Below are positions 6,978-15,364 of a DNA stretch of 36,115 nt, piece by piece. The stretch spans positions 1 to 36,115 of the forward strand of contig PWQX01000041.1 of assembly GCA_003556605.1 (NCBI GenBank). Reading direction: 5' to 3'. Position numbers and translations under genes: made by a program. Origin of the DNA: Spirochaetaceae bacterium (GTDB lineage Bacteria > Spirochaetota > Spirochaetia > DSM-27196 > SLAA01). Within the stretch, counting starts at the first letter, position 1; the number at the start of each line of letters is the position of its first letter. The notes under the pieces are model-generated. The model saw only the letters and a list, made by a program, of their open reading frames with translations, made no database searches and was not told the DNA's origin.

Positions 6978-8147
6978 ATGAAAACAAACAGACAGCGGGC
7001 CTTACGCACTGCAGGCTTTTCGGTGCTCGGCCTCGCGTTCGTACTTGCGCTCGGGCTTACAGCGACCGGTACGCAGCTCTTTGCGGGGGGATCGGCTGAA
7101 GGCAATCCGGCCCGGGCGGCAGGGGTTGCGCTTGAAGGTGCGGGGGCCTCGTTCCCGGCACCGCTGATCACCGCGATGGCCGACGAATACCGCGATTACA
7201 CCGGCGGCCGTATCACCGTGAACTACCAGTCCATCGGTTCGGGCGGCGGTATCCGCCAATTCATCGAGCAGACGATCATGTTCGGCGCTACCGAGCGCTA
7301 CCTCAGCGATGAGCAGGTCGCCGAGATCGAAGCTTCCACCGGGGGCACGGCGTTCAACATGCCGATTACGCTCGGTTCCGTCGCGCCGACTTACAATATC
7401 CCCGGCGTCGATACCGGCTTGGTGTTCACTGGAGAGGTGCTCGTTGATATGTATCGTGGCGAGATCACCCACTGGAACGACCCGCGCATCGTGGAGTTGA
7501 ATCCCGGGGTTGATCTGCCGGCAGTCCCGGTCCAGATCGTGCACCGTTCCGACGGTTCGGGAACCACGAATGTCTGGACCGACTACTTCTCAAAGGTATC
7601 AGGCTGGTGGGCCGACAACGTTGGGTTCGGTACCAGCGTTGACTGGCCCCGGGGAACCGGTGCCAACGGAAACGAAGGGGTCGCCGGCGTGGTCCAAACC
7701 ACCCCGGGAGCGCTCGGATACAACTCCCTGGTATACGCGACGCTGAACGATATCCCCTACGGCGCGGTCATCAACAGCTCCGGCGAGACCATTCTCCCTG
7801 ATCTTCCGACAACATCCGCGGCGGCCAACATCGACCTTCCGGCCGACACGCGCGTCTCGATCACCGACACCCCGGCCGCGGACGGCTACCCTATAGCGAG
7901 CTTTGCCTGGGTCATGGTGTACGAGCGACTGGATGCGAACTCAGCCATAGAAACGCGTGAACAGGCCGAGGAGCTGGTTCGCTTTCTCTACTGGACGATC
8001 ACCGACGGACAGGAGCTGAGCGAGCCGCTTGATTTCGCCCGCCTGCCGCAGGCAGCGGTAGACCGGGCCACCGATATGCTTCGCCGCCTAACCTGGAACG
8101 GAGAAGCCGTGGGAGCCGAGGTGATCGCTGCGATAGCGCAGCGCTGA
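6978..8147 (+). CDS. pstS: Phosphate ABC transporter substrate-binding protein PstS
   Basis: The start at 6978 follows AGGAGG (6964-6969) by eight bases; the frame extends upstream, but without a better site. The 389-residue protein opens with a signal peptide (about 1-35, ending LFAGGSAEG, a spirochaete-like processing region). It shows the PstS motifs in order: GAGASFPAPL, NYQSIGSGGGIRQF, FGATERYLS, MPITLGSVAPTYNIPG, HRSDGSGTTNVWTDY and GTGANGNEGVAGVV. It binds inorganic phosphate outside the membrane and passes it to PstCA. First gene of the pst-pho operon, immediately downstream of the Pho-box-like repeats, so phosphate starvation should induce it. Ligand-loop residues (Ser, Arg, Asp, Thr) are intact. 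Confidence 0.95.
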   Translation: MKTNRQRALRTAGFSVLGLAFVLALGLTATGTQLFAGGSAEGNPARAAGVALEGAGASFPAPLITAMADEYRDYTGGRITVNYQSIGSGGGIRQFIEQTIMFGATERYLSDEQVAEIEASTGGTAFNMPITLGSVAPTYNIPGVDTGLVFTGEVLVDMYRGEITHWNDPRIVELNPGVDLPAVPVQIVHRSDGSGTTNVWTDYFSKVSGWWADNVGFGTSVDWPRGTGANGNEGVAGVVQTTPGALGYNSLVYATLNDIPYGAVINSSGETILPDLPTTSAAANIDLPADTRVSITDTPAADGYPIASFAWVMVYERLDANSAIETREQAEELVRFLYWTITDGQELSEPLDFARLPQAAVDRATDMLRRLTWNGEAVGAEVIAAIAQR

Positions 8148-8185
8148 CGAATGTCGGTGTTGCGAGGAGATATAGCGCGAAAGAA

Positions 8186-8223
8186 GGCCGAGCTGCACCC
8201 TCTTGCGGGTGCATGGCTCGGTC
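8186..8223 (+). terminator. Intercistronic stem-loop between pstS and pstC
   Basis: TGCACCC (8194-8200) pairs with GGGTGCA (8207-8213) around a six-base loop. An outer stem, 8186-8193 with 8216-8223, extends this after a two-base bulge to about 15 pairs. No U-run follows, so it is more likely an mRNA stabiliser or partial attenuator, letting pstS be made in excess over the membrane subunits, than a full terminator. Confidence 0.6.
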
Positions 8224-8419
8224 TTGCGGGGCTCAGGCCTTGCGGGATTGTTATGATGAATGAGCTTCAGACTACGTTAACAATGTTCGACCCTGCGGAG
8301 AACGGCCCTGCCGCGACCACTATCGGCACGAGCGCGGCAAACGGGCCGGCCGCGTCGTACGGAACACGGCGTTTCGTTCCGCACCCAATCTACCGCGCTT
8401 CGGCGACCGTGTCTTCGCG

Positions 8420-9319
8420 TTGATCATGCTCGTCTTTGGGCTGGCAATCATTGCGTTGGCACTCGGCATGGGGTTCGTGCTCTACACCCAGGGAAGCGTG
8501 CCGATTCGGGGCCAGGGCTTCTTCGGGTTCCTGTTCGAGACAACATGGAACCCGGTTTCCGGCGTGCACGGCGCCTGGCCGTTTCTGCTCGGCACTATTA
8601 TCACCAGTGCGGCCGCGCTGGCGCTTGCGTTCTTTCCGGCTGTAGGTGTCGGGATCTTTGCTGCCGAGTATGCGCCCCCGAAGATCGGCTCGGTGATCAA
8701 CTACCTGGTTGACCTGCTCGCCGCGGTGCCGAGCGTAGTCATCGGGATCTGGGGAATCTTTGTGTTCGCCCCGTGGATGCGCGATACGTTCTACATCCCG
8801 GTTTACTACTGGGCGGTTGAGTCGGCGCCGGCGCTGCTGCCGGTGTTGGGAGCACCGGCGAGTTACAACATCATTACGGCTACGCTGCTGCTTGCGCTCA
8901 TGATTACCCCCTACACGGTGGGCCTCACGCGCGATGCGATTAAGCTCGTGCCGCGCGAACAACGTGACGCGGCCTGGGCGCTCGGTGCAACGCACTGGGA
9001 AGTGATGCGGCTCGGCATTCTGCCGTACGCGCGGGGCGGTATTGTTGCCGGGGCAATTCTGTCGCTGGCGCGCGCGTTGGGCGAAACCATGGTAATAGCG
9101 ATGCTGATCGGCAACTCCAACCGCCTGCCGTTCACCTTCTTCGGCCCGGCATCCACAATGCCGTCGGTCATTGCAAATGAGTTCCGTGAAGCGGTTGAAA
9201 CTATGCATCTCGCGAGTCTTATGGCGGTGGGGTTCTACCTCTTCCTGCTGACCTTTGTGGTCAATCTGATTGCCGCCTATATACAACGCAAACTCAACAT
9301 CGGCGGGAGGGTGCTATGA
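8420..9319 (+). CDS. pstC: Phosphate ABC transporter permease PstC
   Basis: At least 299 residues with six predicted membrane helices and the inner-membrane permease loop EQRDAAWALGATHWEVMRLGILPYARGG (EAA motif). It also has the PstC marks GIFAAEYAP, SVVIGIWGIF and ARALGETMVIAMLIGN. It forms the phosphate channel with PstA. The N-terminus is uncertain. TTG 8420 and ATG 8426 have no ribosome binding site. The same frame is protein-like upstream (LPRFGDRVFAL) but has no start back to a stop at 8261. The preceding frame starting at ATG 8253 (MMNELQTTLTMFDPAENG) ends at 8423, overlapping TTG as TTGA. A frameshift near 8370-8400, or coupling from a small upstream frame, would explain this. The pstA start overlaps the stop. 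Confidence 0.9.
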   Translation: MIMLVFGLAIIALALGMGFVLYTQGSVPIRGQGFFGFLFETTWNPVSGVHGAWPFLLGTIITSAAALALAFFPAVGVGIFAAEYAPPKIGSVINYLVDLLAAVPSVVIGIWGIFVFAPWMRDTFYIPVYYWAVESAPALLPVLGAPASYNIITATLLLALMITPYTVGLTRDAIKLVPREQRDAAWALGATHWEVMRLGILPYARGGIVAGAILSLARALGETMVIAMLIGNSNRLPFTFFGPASTMPSVIANEFREAVETMHLASLMAVGFYLFLLTFVVNLIAAYIQRKLNIGGRVL

Positions 9320-10173
9320 CGGTGCGCGCTCGGTACATCAGAGACGGCGTTATGCGTAGTCTCTTGATTGCTTCCACTCTGTTTATCGTCGTGCCGTTGC
9401 TCATTATCATTTCGTACGTTCTCATAAACGGCATCGGCGCTCTCAACTGGAACTTCTTCACTGTGGAGCTCGGCTCGCCGGCGCGCGCCATGCAGGGCCG
9501 GCCTACCGGTCTTGCGCATTCTATCGTCGGTACTGTGATCATAGATCTCATGGCGCTTGCTTTCGCCGCCCCGGTGGGCATTGCCGCCGGGATCATGCTC
9601 AGTGAGTACCCAGATAACCCCATAAACCCGCCGCTGCGCGTGCTCAGTAGCACGCTCAACGGAATGCCGGCGATTCTGATGGGTTTGCTGGCGTTCGCGC
9701 TGGTGGTGCGCCCGTTCGGAGGGTTCTCGGCGGTCTCGGGATCGGTGGCGTTGGCATTCGTGATGTTCCCGATTATCGCGCGCTCGGTTGAGAGCGTGCT
9801 GCGCACCACGCCGTGGTCGCTCCGCGAGGTGGGGTTGGCGCTGGGGCTGCCCCGATGGCGGGTCATTATCTCTACCGTGTTGCCGGCGGCTAAGACCGGA
9901 ATACTGACCGGCGTGCTGATCGCGTTTGCCCGCGCCGCCGGTGAAGCGGCTCCCTTGCTGTTCACCTCGTTTGGGCAGAACTACATGAACCTGGACCCCG
10001 GCCGGGCGATGGATACCTTACCGCAGCGGCTCTACAGTCTTGCGATCAGTCCCTACCGAGAGTGGCACGCCATGGGATGGGCGGCGGCGATCGTGCTGCT
10101 CGTGTTCGTAATGACCTGTTTCTTCGTCGCGCGGCTCGTTGCCGGCAGGTTCGGAACCCGGGCGGACGGATGA
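9316..10173 (+). CDS. pstA: Phosphate ABC transporter permease PstA
   Basis: A 285-residue inner-membrane protein with six predicted helices. The EAA loop reads [30 protein letters not shown]. Family marks include [32 protein letters not shown] and [14 protein letters not shown]. It pairs with PstC. ATG 9316 overlaps the pstC stop by four bases (ATGA), so translation is coupled. Length and motifs are complete. A short repeat-bearing gap separates it from pstB. Confidence 0.94.
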   Translation: MTVRARYIRDGVMRSLLIASTLFIVVPLLIIISYVLINGIGALNWNFFTVELGSPARAMQGRPTGLAHSIVGTVIIDLMALAFAAPVGIAAGIMLSEYPDNPINPPLRVLSSTLNGMPAILMGLLAFALVVRPFGGFSAVSGSVALAFVMFPIIARSVESVLRTTPWSLREVGLALGLPRWRVIISTVLPAAKTGILTGVLIAFARAAGEAAPLLFTSFGQNYMNLDPGRAMDTLPQRLYSLAISPYREWHAMGWAAAIVLLVFVMTCFFVARLVAGRFGTRADG

Positions 10174-10244
10174 AAGCAACACCGATGAACGCAACACCGA
10201 TGAACGCAACCGAGAAGGAGAGAAAACAATGGCAAGAGAGATGA
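10170..10244 (+). CDS. Possible 24-residue linker peptide between pstA and pstB
   Basis: ATG 10170 overlaps the pstA stop (ATGA) and opens a 24-codon frame reading [20 protein letters not shown] plus four residues, ending at 10244 inside pstB. It overlaps the pstB start in another frame, an arrangement that could carry ribosomes from pstA to pstB. Its repetitive composition comes from the tandem DNA repeat. It may simply be a spacer; no function is claimed. Confidence 0.3.
   Translation: MKATPMNATPMNATEKERKQWQER
10176..10210 (+). repeat. 15-bp tandem repeat, 2.3 copies
   Basis: The unit GCAACACCGATGAAC occupies 10176-10190 and 10191-10205, followed by GCAAC (10206-10210). It fills most of the pstA-pstB gap. 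Its length is a multiple of three, so copy-number change would keep any reading frame but alter the spacing to pstB. Confidence 0.9.
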
Positions 10245-11095
10245 GCGATACGACGATAGCGGTCGATCAGCGGGTCGAGAAGATAGCGTGGGATCTCACA
10301 AGCCGCCCGGCTGAGTATGACCCGGACGTGCACTCGGAAGCGGTACGAATGGAGACGCGGGAGCTCTCGGTGAAGTACGGTAAGGTGGTCGGCGTTGAGG
10401 GGATCTCGGTGCCGATCTACAGCAATACCGTCACGGCGCTGATCGGCCCTTCCGGGTGCGGGAAGACGACCTTTCTGCGCGCGTTGAACCGCATGCACGA
10501 CCTGATGCCGAGCGCTGCGGTGACCGGGGAGGTGCTCCTTGACGGCGAGAACATTTACGGGCGGCGCGTGGATCCGGTGATGATCCGGCGGAAAATCGGG
10601 ATGGTCTTTCAGAAGCCCACGCCGTTCCCGACGATGTCGGTGTACGAAAACGTAGTTGCCGGACTGCGCCTTGTGGGCATCCGCAACCGCGCGGCGCTCG
10701 ATGAGGTGGCTGAACAGTCGCTCAGACAGGCGGCCCTGTGGGAGGAAGTGAAGGACCGGCTTAAAGCTCCGGCAAGTGCGCTTTCCGGGGGTCAGCAGCA
10801 GCGGCTCTCGATCGCGCGTGCGCTTGCGGTGGAGCCGGAGGTTCTCTTGATGGACGAGCCCACGAGCTCGCTTGACCCCAAAGCCACTGCGCGAATCGAG
10901 CAGTTGATCAGTGAGCTGAAGAGCGCCGTGACAATCGTGATCGTAACCCACAACATGCAACAGGCCGCGCGCGTCTCGGATTTCACCGCGTTCTTCTTTC
11001 TCGGGAGCTTGATAGAGTTCGGCACCACCAATAAGATCTTCACCAGCCCGGAGGAACAGCGCACTGAAGACTACATCACCGGCCGCTTCGGCTGA
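10229..11095 (+). CDS. pstB: Phosphate ABC transporter ATPase PstB
   Basis: ATG 10229 follows GAAGGAGAG (10214-10222). The 288-residue ATPase has Walker [10 protein letters not shown] (73-81), Q-loop [19 protein letters not shown] with Gln near 128, signature LSGGQQQR (185-192), Walker [12 protein letters not shown] (206-216) and H-loop His 241. The FQKPxPFP sequence is specific to PstB. It powers phosphate import through PstCA. All catalytic residues are present. The N-terminal 40 residues are longer than in E. coli PstB and rich in charged residues, as in several other phyla. Confidence 0.96.
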   Translation: MAREMSDTTIAVDQRVEKIAWDLTSRPAEYDPDVHSEAVRMETRELSVKYGKVVGVEGISVPIYSNTVTALIGPSGCGKTTFLRALNRMHDLMPSAAVTGEVLLDGENIYGRRVDPVMIRRKIGMVFQKPTPFPTMSVYENVVAGLRLVGIRNRAALDEVAEQSLRQAALWEEVKDRLKAPASALSGGQQQRLSIARALAVEPEVLLMDEPTSSLDPKATARIEQLISELKSAVTIVIVTHNMQQAARVSDFTAFFFLGSLIEFGTTNKIFTSPEEQRTEDYITGRFG

Positions 11096-11201
11096 TGGCT
11101 GTGCGGCGGCCGCTGACTACGGGTCCGAAGAACAAGAGCCCCCGGGGGAGACGGGGCCCAAAGGCGATGCGGCTCTCGGCTCGCGCACGAAGACGCAATC
11201 T

Positions 11202-11882
11202 GTGATACCATACCGCGAACCAATGGAACAGCAATACGAGATGGCGAAGAGCCTCGAAGGTCTGTACAACGGCATGCTGCATATGGGCTCGCTCGTCGAG
11301 GAGGCCCTTCGCAAGGCGCTCATCGCGCTTTCCAATTGGGATGACGAGCTCGCTTCGGCAGTGATCGATGAGGACGCGCGCATCGACGGCAGGCAGATTG
11401 AGCTCGAAGACGAGTGCACGAATCTGATCGCGCGCATGCAGCCGGTGGGGGCGGATCTGCGCGAAATCATATGCTGCATCAAGACACTGACCGACCTCGA
11501 GCGCATCGGCGATCACGCGCGCCATGTGGCGCGGTCGCTCACGAAGTCCGCCGGGCCGCACTACAGCAGTATGTTGCCGCGGGTGCGCGTGCTCGGCAAC
11601 AAGGCGCTCGCGATGCTGCATGACTCGCTCACCGCGTTGATAGATCGTGACGCGGAGAAAGCGCAGCAAATCGCGTATCGCGATAGCGAAGTCGACGAGC
11701 TACACCATACCCTGACCGAAGACGCTCTGGCCATAATGAAGACCGAAACGCAGGGCGTGGAGGCCGGGCAGCAGATCATTCTGCTCAGTCGCTATCTTGA
11801 GCGCATTGGGGACCACGTCACCAATATATGTCAATGGATCGTTTACGCGCGTACCGGCGCACACGTGGAGTTCGATCGGTGA
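11202..11882 (+). CDS. phoU: Phosphate transport regulator PhoU
   Basis: A 219-226-residue all-helical protein with two PhoU repeats. Each carries the metal-binding signature: TDLERIGDHARHVAR in the first and RYLERIGDHVTNICQ in the second. PhoU links PstB activity to the PhoR kinase and keeps the Pho regulon off when phosphate is plentiful. The start may be GTG 11202 or ATG 11223; neither has a convincing ribosome binding site, and ATG 11223 (MEQQYEMAKSLEGL) fits the family better. About 100 bases separate it from pstB. The stop overlaps the phoB start (GTGA). Confidence 0.93.
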   Translation: MIPYREPMEQQYEMAKSLEGLYNGMLHMGSLVEEALRKALIALSNWDDELASAVIDEDARIDGRQIELEDECTNLIARMQPVGADLREIICCIKTLTDLERIGDHARHVARSLTKSAGPHYSSMLPRVRVLGNKALAMLHDSLTALIDRDAEKAQQIAYRDSEVDELHHTLTEDALAIMKTETQGVEAGQQIILLSRYLERIGDHVTNICQWIVYARTGAHVEFDR

Positions 11883-12598
11883 AATCGAAAGAGCGCATTC
11901 TTGTTGTCGACGATGAACGCGATATTCTCGAGCTGATCAGGTACAACCTCGAGAAGGAAGGCTATACTGTCCTGGCCGTTGAGACCGGTGAAAAAGCTCT
12001 GCGACAGGTTGGAGACTCTGCGCCCGACCTGATCGTGCTCGATCTGATGCTTCCGGGGCTGGACGGGCTGTCGGTTTGTAAGCGCCTGAAGACGGGGCCG
12101 GCTACCGCGGCTATTCCCATTCTCATGCTTACCGCGAAAAGCGAAGATTCCGACGTTGTCGCCGGTCTCGAGCTCGGTGCAGACGATTACCTCACCAAGC
12201 CGTTTAGCCCGCGGGTGCTCGTAGCACGCATCCGCGCGGTGCTTCGCCGCCGTAACGAGCAAAACGGCGACGGGGCGCCGCAGTCGGTGAAGGTCGGTGA
12301 CCTGACGATGGATCGCGACCGGCACGAAGTCCACTGCGGCGGCAGGGGAGTCGACCTGAGCGCTACCGAGTTCGCCATCCTGTGGTTTCTCGCGTCACAT
12401 CCGAAATGGGTATTCTCACGGACGAAGATCATTGACGCCATCAGAGGTGAGGACTATGCGGTTACCGAGCGCGCGGTGGACGTACAGATCCTCGGGCTAC
12501 GGCGCAAGCTCGGTAACTACGGGAGCTACATACAAACCGTTCGCGGGGTGGGTTATCGTCTGAACCCGGAGGAGCAGGGCAGCGGCGAGCATGGCTAA
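11879..12598 (+). CDS. phoB: Phosphate regulon response regulator PhoB
   Basis: GTG 11879 overlaps the phoU stop by four bases; this gives 239 residues with the expected MKSKERILVVDDE start. The receiver domain (about 1-120) has the acidic pair D11/D12, phosphoacceptor D55 (LIVLDLMLPG), Thr in MLTAK and Lys in LTKPFS. The C-terminal OmpR-type winged helix (about 140-232) shows LSATEFAILWFLASHP and RAVDVQILGLRRKLG with GYIQTVRGVGYR-like text. Context and domain type identify PhoB. It should bind the 11-bp repeats ahead of pstS. It overlaps phoR by eight bases. Confidence 0.93.
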   Translation: MKSKERILVVDDERDILELIRYNLEKEGYTVLAVETGEKALRQVGDSAPDLIVLDLMLPGLDGLSVCKRLKTGPATAAIPILMLTAKSEDSDVVAGLELGADDYLTKPFSPRVLVARIRAVLRRRNEQNGDGAPQSVKVGDLTMDRDRHEVHCGGRGVDLSATEFAILWFLASHPKWVFSRTKIIDAIRGEDYAVTERAVDVQILGLRRKLGNYGSYIQTVRGVGYRLNPEEQGSGEHG

Positions 12599-13985
12599 AA
12601 CCCTCAGGCGGCAGGTGCTGCCGGTTTACTTGAGCATGGTGACGCTCTCGGTGATTGCGGCCACCGCGATAGCGGTGGCTTCTCTCGTTACGCTCGAAGG
12701 TGTGCCGCGCCTTGCCGGGATGCTGGCTGCCGGTGTGGTGGTCGCCGGCTCGGCCTGGGTCGCCGGCCTCTGGGTAGTGCAGAGAATCTCTCGCCCGCTC
12801 GTTGAGATGCGTGCTGCGGCGCGGCGTTATGCCGCGGGCGACCTGGAGTATCGCTTCTCGGTGACCGAGCCGGAGGAGGTCGCCGCGATTGCCGAAGCGC
12901 TCAACAGCATGGCGATCGAGCTCAAGGCTCGGATGGCTACTATGCAGCGCCAACGAAGCGAGCTCGAGGCGATTCTCTGGAGCATGTCCGAGGGTGTTGT
13001 GGTGCTGGACGCTGCGAGCCGCGTACGCTCGGCCAATGCCGCAGCGGCGCGACTGGCCGGGTCCACCCCCGTGGAGGCGACGGGCCGGTCGCTGCTCGAT
13101 GTATTTCGAAGCACCGAGCTTGCCGCACTTGCGGACGAAGTGGCGGTGAACGATGAGGCGGTGGAGCGGAACATCACGCTCTACCTGGAGGCGCCACGCA
13201 TCATTCACGTGCACGGCTCGGCGCTCCACTCGGCCGCCGATCCGCGTCCCGGAACGCTACTGGTACTGCACGACATTACCCGCCTCAAGCGTCTGGAGGA
13301 TATCAGACGCGATTTTGTGGCCAACGTCAGCCATGAGCTGAAGACCCCGATCACCACGATAAAGGGCTTCGTCGAGACTCTGCTCGACGGCGCGCACGCA
13401 GACGCCGGCCAAGCGGTGCGATTTCTCGAGATCGTGAAGCAGAACGCCGACCGGCTGCACGCGATCATCGAAGACCTGCTCAGCCTCAGCCGTCTGGAAC
13501 AGGCCGACGCCGAGATTCCGCGCGCCCGAACGGACTTGAGTTATCTTGCGAAGCGTGTGGCCGAGGCCTGCGCCCGTTCGGCCGCCGAAAAAGGAATAAC
13601 CATACGCCGGCAGTGCGAGAGCCCGTGCGTGGCCGAGGTGAGCGCCAGCCTGATCGAGCAAGCCCTGGTGAATCTGGTCGACAACGCGGTGAAGTACAGC
13701 GACGCGGGCGCCGAGGTCGAGATTCGCATCGGCGCAGTTGACGGATTGGTCGAGGTTGCCGTCTCGGACACCGGTCCCGGCATCGTGCCGACCGCGCTAC
13801 CGCGGATCTTTGAGCGCTTCTACCGCGTGGACCGCGCCCGCAGCCGCGCGATGGGCGGGACGGGACTGGGGCTCGCGATTGTGAAGCATATTGCGCTTGC
13901 CCATGGGGGCAATGTCGAGGTACAGAGCACCGTGGGGCAGGGAAGCACGTTTACGCTCACCCTTCCGGTGCAAGCCCCGGCGTAA
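12591..13985 (+). CDS. phoR: Phosphate regulon sensor histidine kinase PhoR
   Basis: A 464-residue membrane kinase. Two helices (about 10-33 and 40-64) are joined by only a few residues, so almost no periplasmic sensor domain exists, as is normal for PhoR. A HAMP region (about 65-118), a PAS domain (about 122-232), HisKA with phosphorylated H248 (NVSHELKTPITTIKG) and HATPase_c follow. The ATPase domain has the N box NLVDNAVKYS, G1 DTGPGI, F box FERFYRVD and G2 GTGLGLAIVK. It overlaps phoB by eight bases. Signal input is presumably through PhoU and PstB acting on the PAS domain. All boxes are intact. Confidence 0.93.
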   Translation: MAKTLRRQVLPVYLSMVTLSVIAATAIAVASLVTLEGVPRLAGMLAAGVVVAGSAWVAGLWVVQRISRPLVEMRAAARRYAAGDLEYRFSVTEPEEVAAIAEALNSMAIELKARMATMQRQRSELEAILWSMSEGVVVLDAASRVRSANAAAARLAGSTPVEATGRSLLDVFRSTELAALADEVAVNDEAVERNITLYLEAPRIIHVHGSALHSAADPRPGTLLVLHDITRLKRLEDIRRDFVANVSHELKTPITTIKGFVETLLDGAHADAGQAVRFLEIVKQNADRLHAIIEDLLSLSRLEQADAEIPRARTDLSYLAKRVAEACARSAAEKGITIRRQCESPCVAEVSASLIEQALVNLVDNAVKYSDAGAEVEIRIGAVDGLVEVAVSDTGPGIVPTALPRIFERFYRVDRARSRAMGGTGLGLAIVKHIALAHGGNVEVQSTVGQGSTFTLTLPVQAPA

Positions 13986-14076
13986 CAGCCCCACCGAGGC
14001 GCCGATCCATACCTGTCGCGAGGAAACTTGACCGACTGCAGGTTGCAGGAGGCAGCACCGCGATCCTCATCGAAAT

Positions 14077-14093
14077 CTAACACAAGCGTGACA
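14077..14093 (+). promoter_or_regulatory. Possible Pho half-sites before the phosphoesterase
   Basis: CTAACA (14077-14082) and GTGACA (14088-14093) are 11 bases apart, the same spacing and similar sequence as the array ahead of pstS. They directly precede the GTG at 14096. Only two units are seen, so chance is quite possible. Confidence 0.3.
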
Positions 14094-14095
14094 CC

Positions 14096-15169
14096 GTGAA
14101 CCCCATGAGTGAGGATGCTTTCAGCTTTGGCAAGCTCGAAGAAGTCTTTGAGAGCTCGCCTGAGATTAGCCTGCACGATGGCGACCGATACGTGATCTTC
14201 AGCGACCTGCATATGGGTAACGGCAGTTGGACGGACGACTTCGTCACCAATTCCGAGATGTTGGCTACCGTGCTTAGCCGCCACTATCTCGTCGGCAGTT
14301 TCAACCTGATTCTCAACGGCGATGTTGAGGAGCTACAGCGCTTCTCACTCGCCGAGATTCAACGCCGCTGGGCACAGGTATATGCGGTGTTCGAGCGCTT
14401 TCATGCCGAACGGCGGGTGCACAGAATTGTCGGGAATCACGACTATGAGCTCTTGAACGACGGAGTGAGTGAGGACGGCATGAGCCCGATCGAAGGGCTC
14501 AGGTTCCGCCACCGCGACGACACGCTCTTCATCTTTCACGGCCACCAGGCCTTGTGGTGCTACGAGCGTTTTAATCGCTTCATCGGCTATGTGCTTAAAT
14601 ACGCGCTCAACCCGCTGAGAATCCGCAACCGGACGGTTGCTCATGACAGCCGCAAACGATTCCTAACCGAAAAACGCGTCTACGAGTTCTCGAGTGCCCG
14701 CAGCCTGCTCTCCATTATCGGGCATACCCATCGCCCCCTGTTCGAATCGATGTCGAAGATCGACACGCTGCGTTTTGAGATCGAGCGTCTCTGTCGGGCA
14801 TACCCAGGCGCAGGCGAGGCAAAACAGCACAAGATCGAACTGCAGATCAAAGAGTACCAGCGCGAGCTCGAGCACATTCACCGCCATAACGCCGCCGAAG
14901 GTGCACAGCGCAGCCTCTACAACGCCGATCTCGTGGTGCCGTGTGTCTTCAACTCAGGATGCGTGCTCGGCAAACGCGGAATGACCGCGCTCGAGATTCA
15001 AAACGGTACACTCGCCCTGGTGCACTGGTTCGACGCCGAGCGTGACGACAAGTACCTCCGGCGCGGCAGCTACCAGGCACACCGGTTAGGCGGAACGTCG
15101 TTCTACAGGGTTGTGATCAAGCAGGACAGTCTCGATTACATCTTCAGCCGGATCAAGCTGCTTACCTAA
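14096..15169 (+). CDS. Calcineurin-like metallophosphoesterase
   Basis: A 357-residue cytoplasmic enzyme with the five metallophosphatase blocks: FSDLHMG (Asp, His), LNGDVEE (GD), VGNHDYE (GNHD), IFHGHQ (GH) and IGHTHRP (GHxH). A long charged helix is inserted after the last block (about 240-275, EAKQHKIELQIKEYQRELEH), and the usual final strand and C-terminus follow. It should be a two-metal phosphomonoesterase or diesterase; the substrate is unknown. It follows phoR by 110 bases, so a phosphate-scavenging role is plausible. The start is unclear: GTG 14096 or ATG 14105, with the only AGGAGG at 14046-14051, too far upstream. Confidence 0.85.
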   Translation: MNPMSEDAFSFGKLEEVFESSPEISLHDGDRYVIFSDLHMGNGSWTDDFVTNSEMLATVLSRHYLVGSFNLILNGDVEELQRFSLAEIQRRWAQVYAVFERFHAERRVHRIVGNHDYELLNDGVSEDGMSPIEGLRFRHRDDTLFIFHGHQALWCYERFNRFIGYVLKYALNPLRIRNRTVAHDSRKRFLTEKRVYEFSSARSLLSIIGHTHRPLFESMSKIDTLRFEIERLCRAYPGAGEAKQHKIELQIKEYQRELEHIHRHNAAEGAQRSLYNADLVVPCVFNSGCVLGKRGMTALEIQNGTLALVHWFDAERDDKYLRRGSYQAHRLGGTSFYRVVIKQDSLDYIFSRIKLLT

Positions 15170-15189
15170 GGCGCCTACGCCGCAGACTC

Positions 15190-15271
15190 GCGGCCGTTCT
15201 CGGGAGGACTGCGCCCCCAGTAGGCGGTGCATGATCGCGTTGATGATACCCCACAGGTACCGTCGCACCAT
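15190..15271 (-). pseudogene. ISL3-family transposase fragment
   Basis: Minus-strand text RRYLWGIINAIMHRLLGAQSS resembles the conserved ISL3 transposase region HLWGILNxxxHRITNAxAE (matched from memory). Only about 25 residues match, with no inverted repeats seen around it. It lies in the gap between two convergent genes, a typical place for an insertion scar. Confidence 0.35.
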
Positions 15272-15364
15272 CCTGCCGGCAACCGGTTCACCCTGAGCTG
15301 GAGCGTGCCGGGCGGAGCGGTGGCCGGAATAGAGTAAGGCGCAAAGCGGCTGCCTGCGAAGCGT

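Noticed and set aside
8390-10960. Long minus-strand frames over pstC and pstB (298 and 304 codons)
   Set aside because: Antisense to well-supported pst genes, with charged low-complexity translations.
11139-11148. CCCCCGGGGG palindrome between pstB and phoU as a terminator
   Set aside because: No loop and no T-run; a simple GC palindrome, and phoU belongs to the same gene set.
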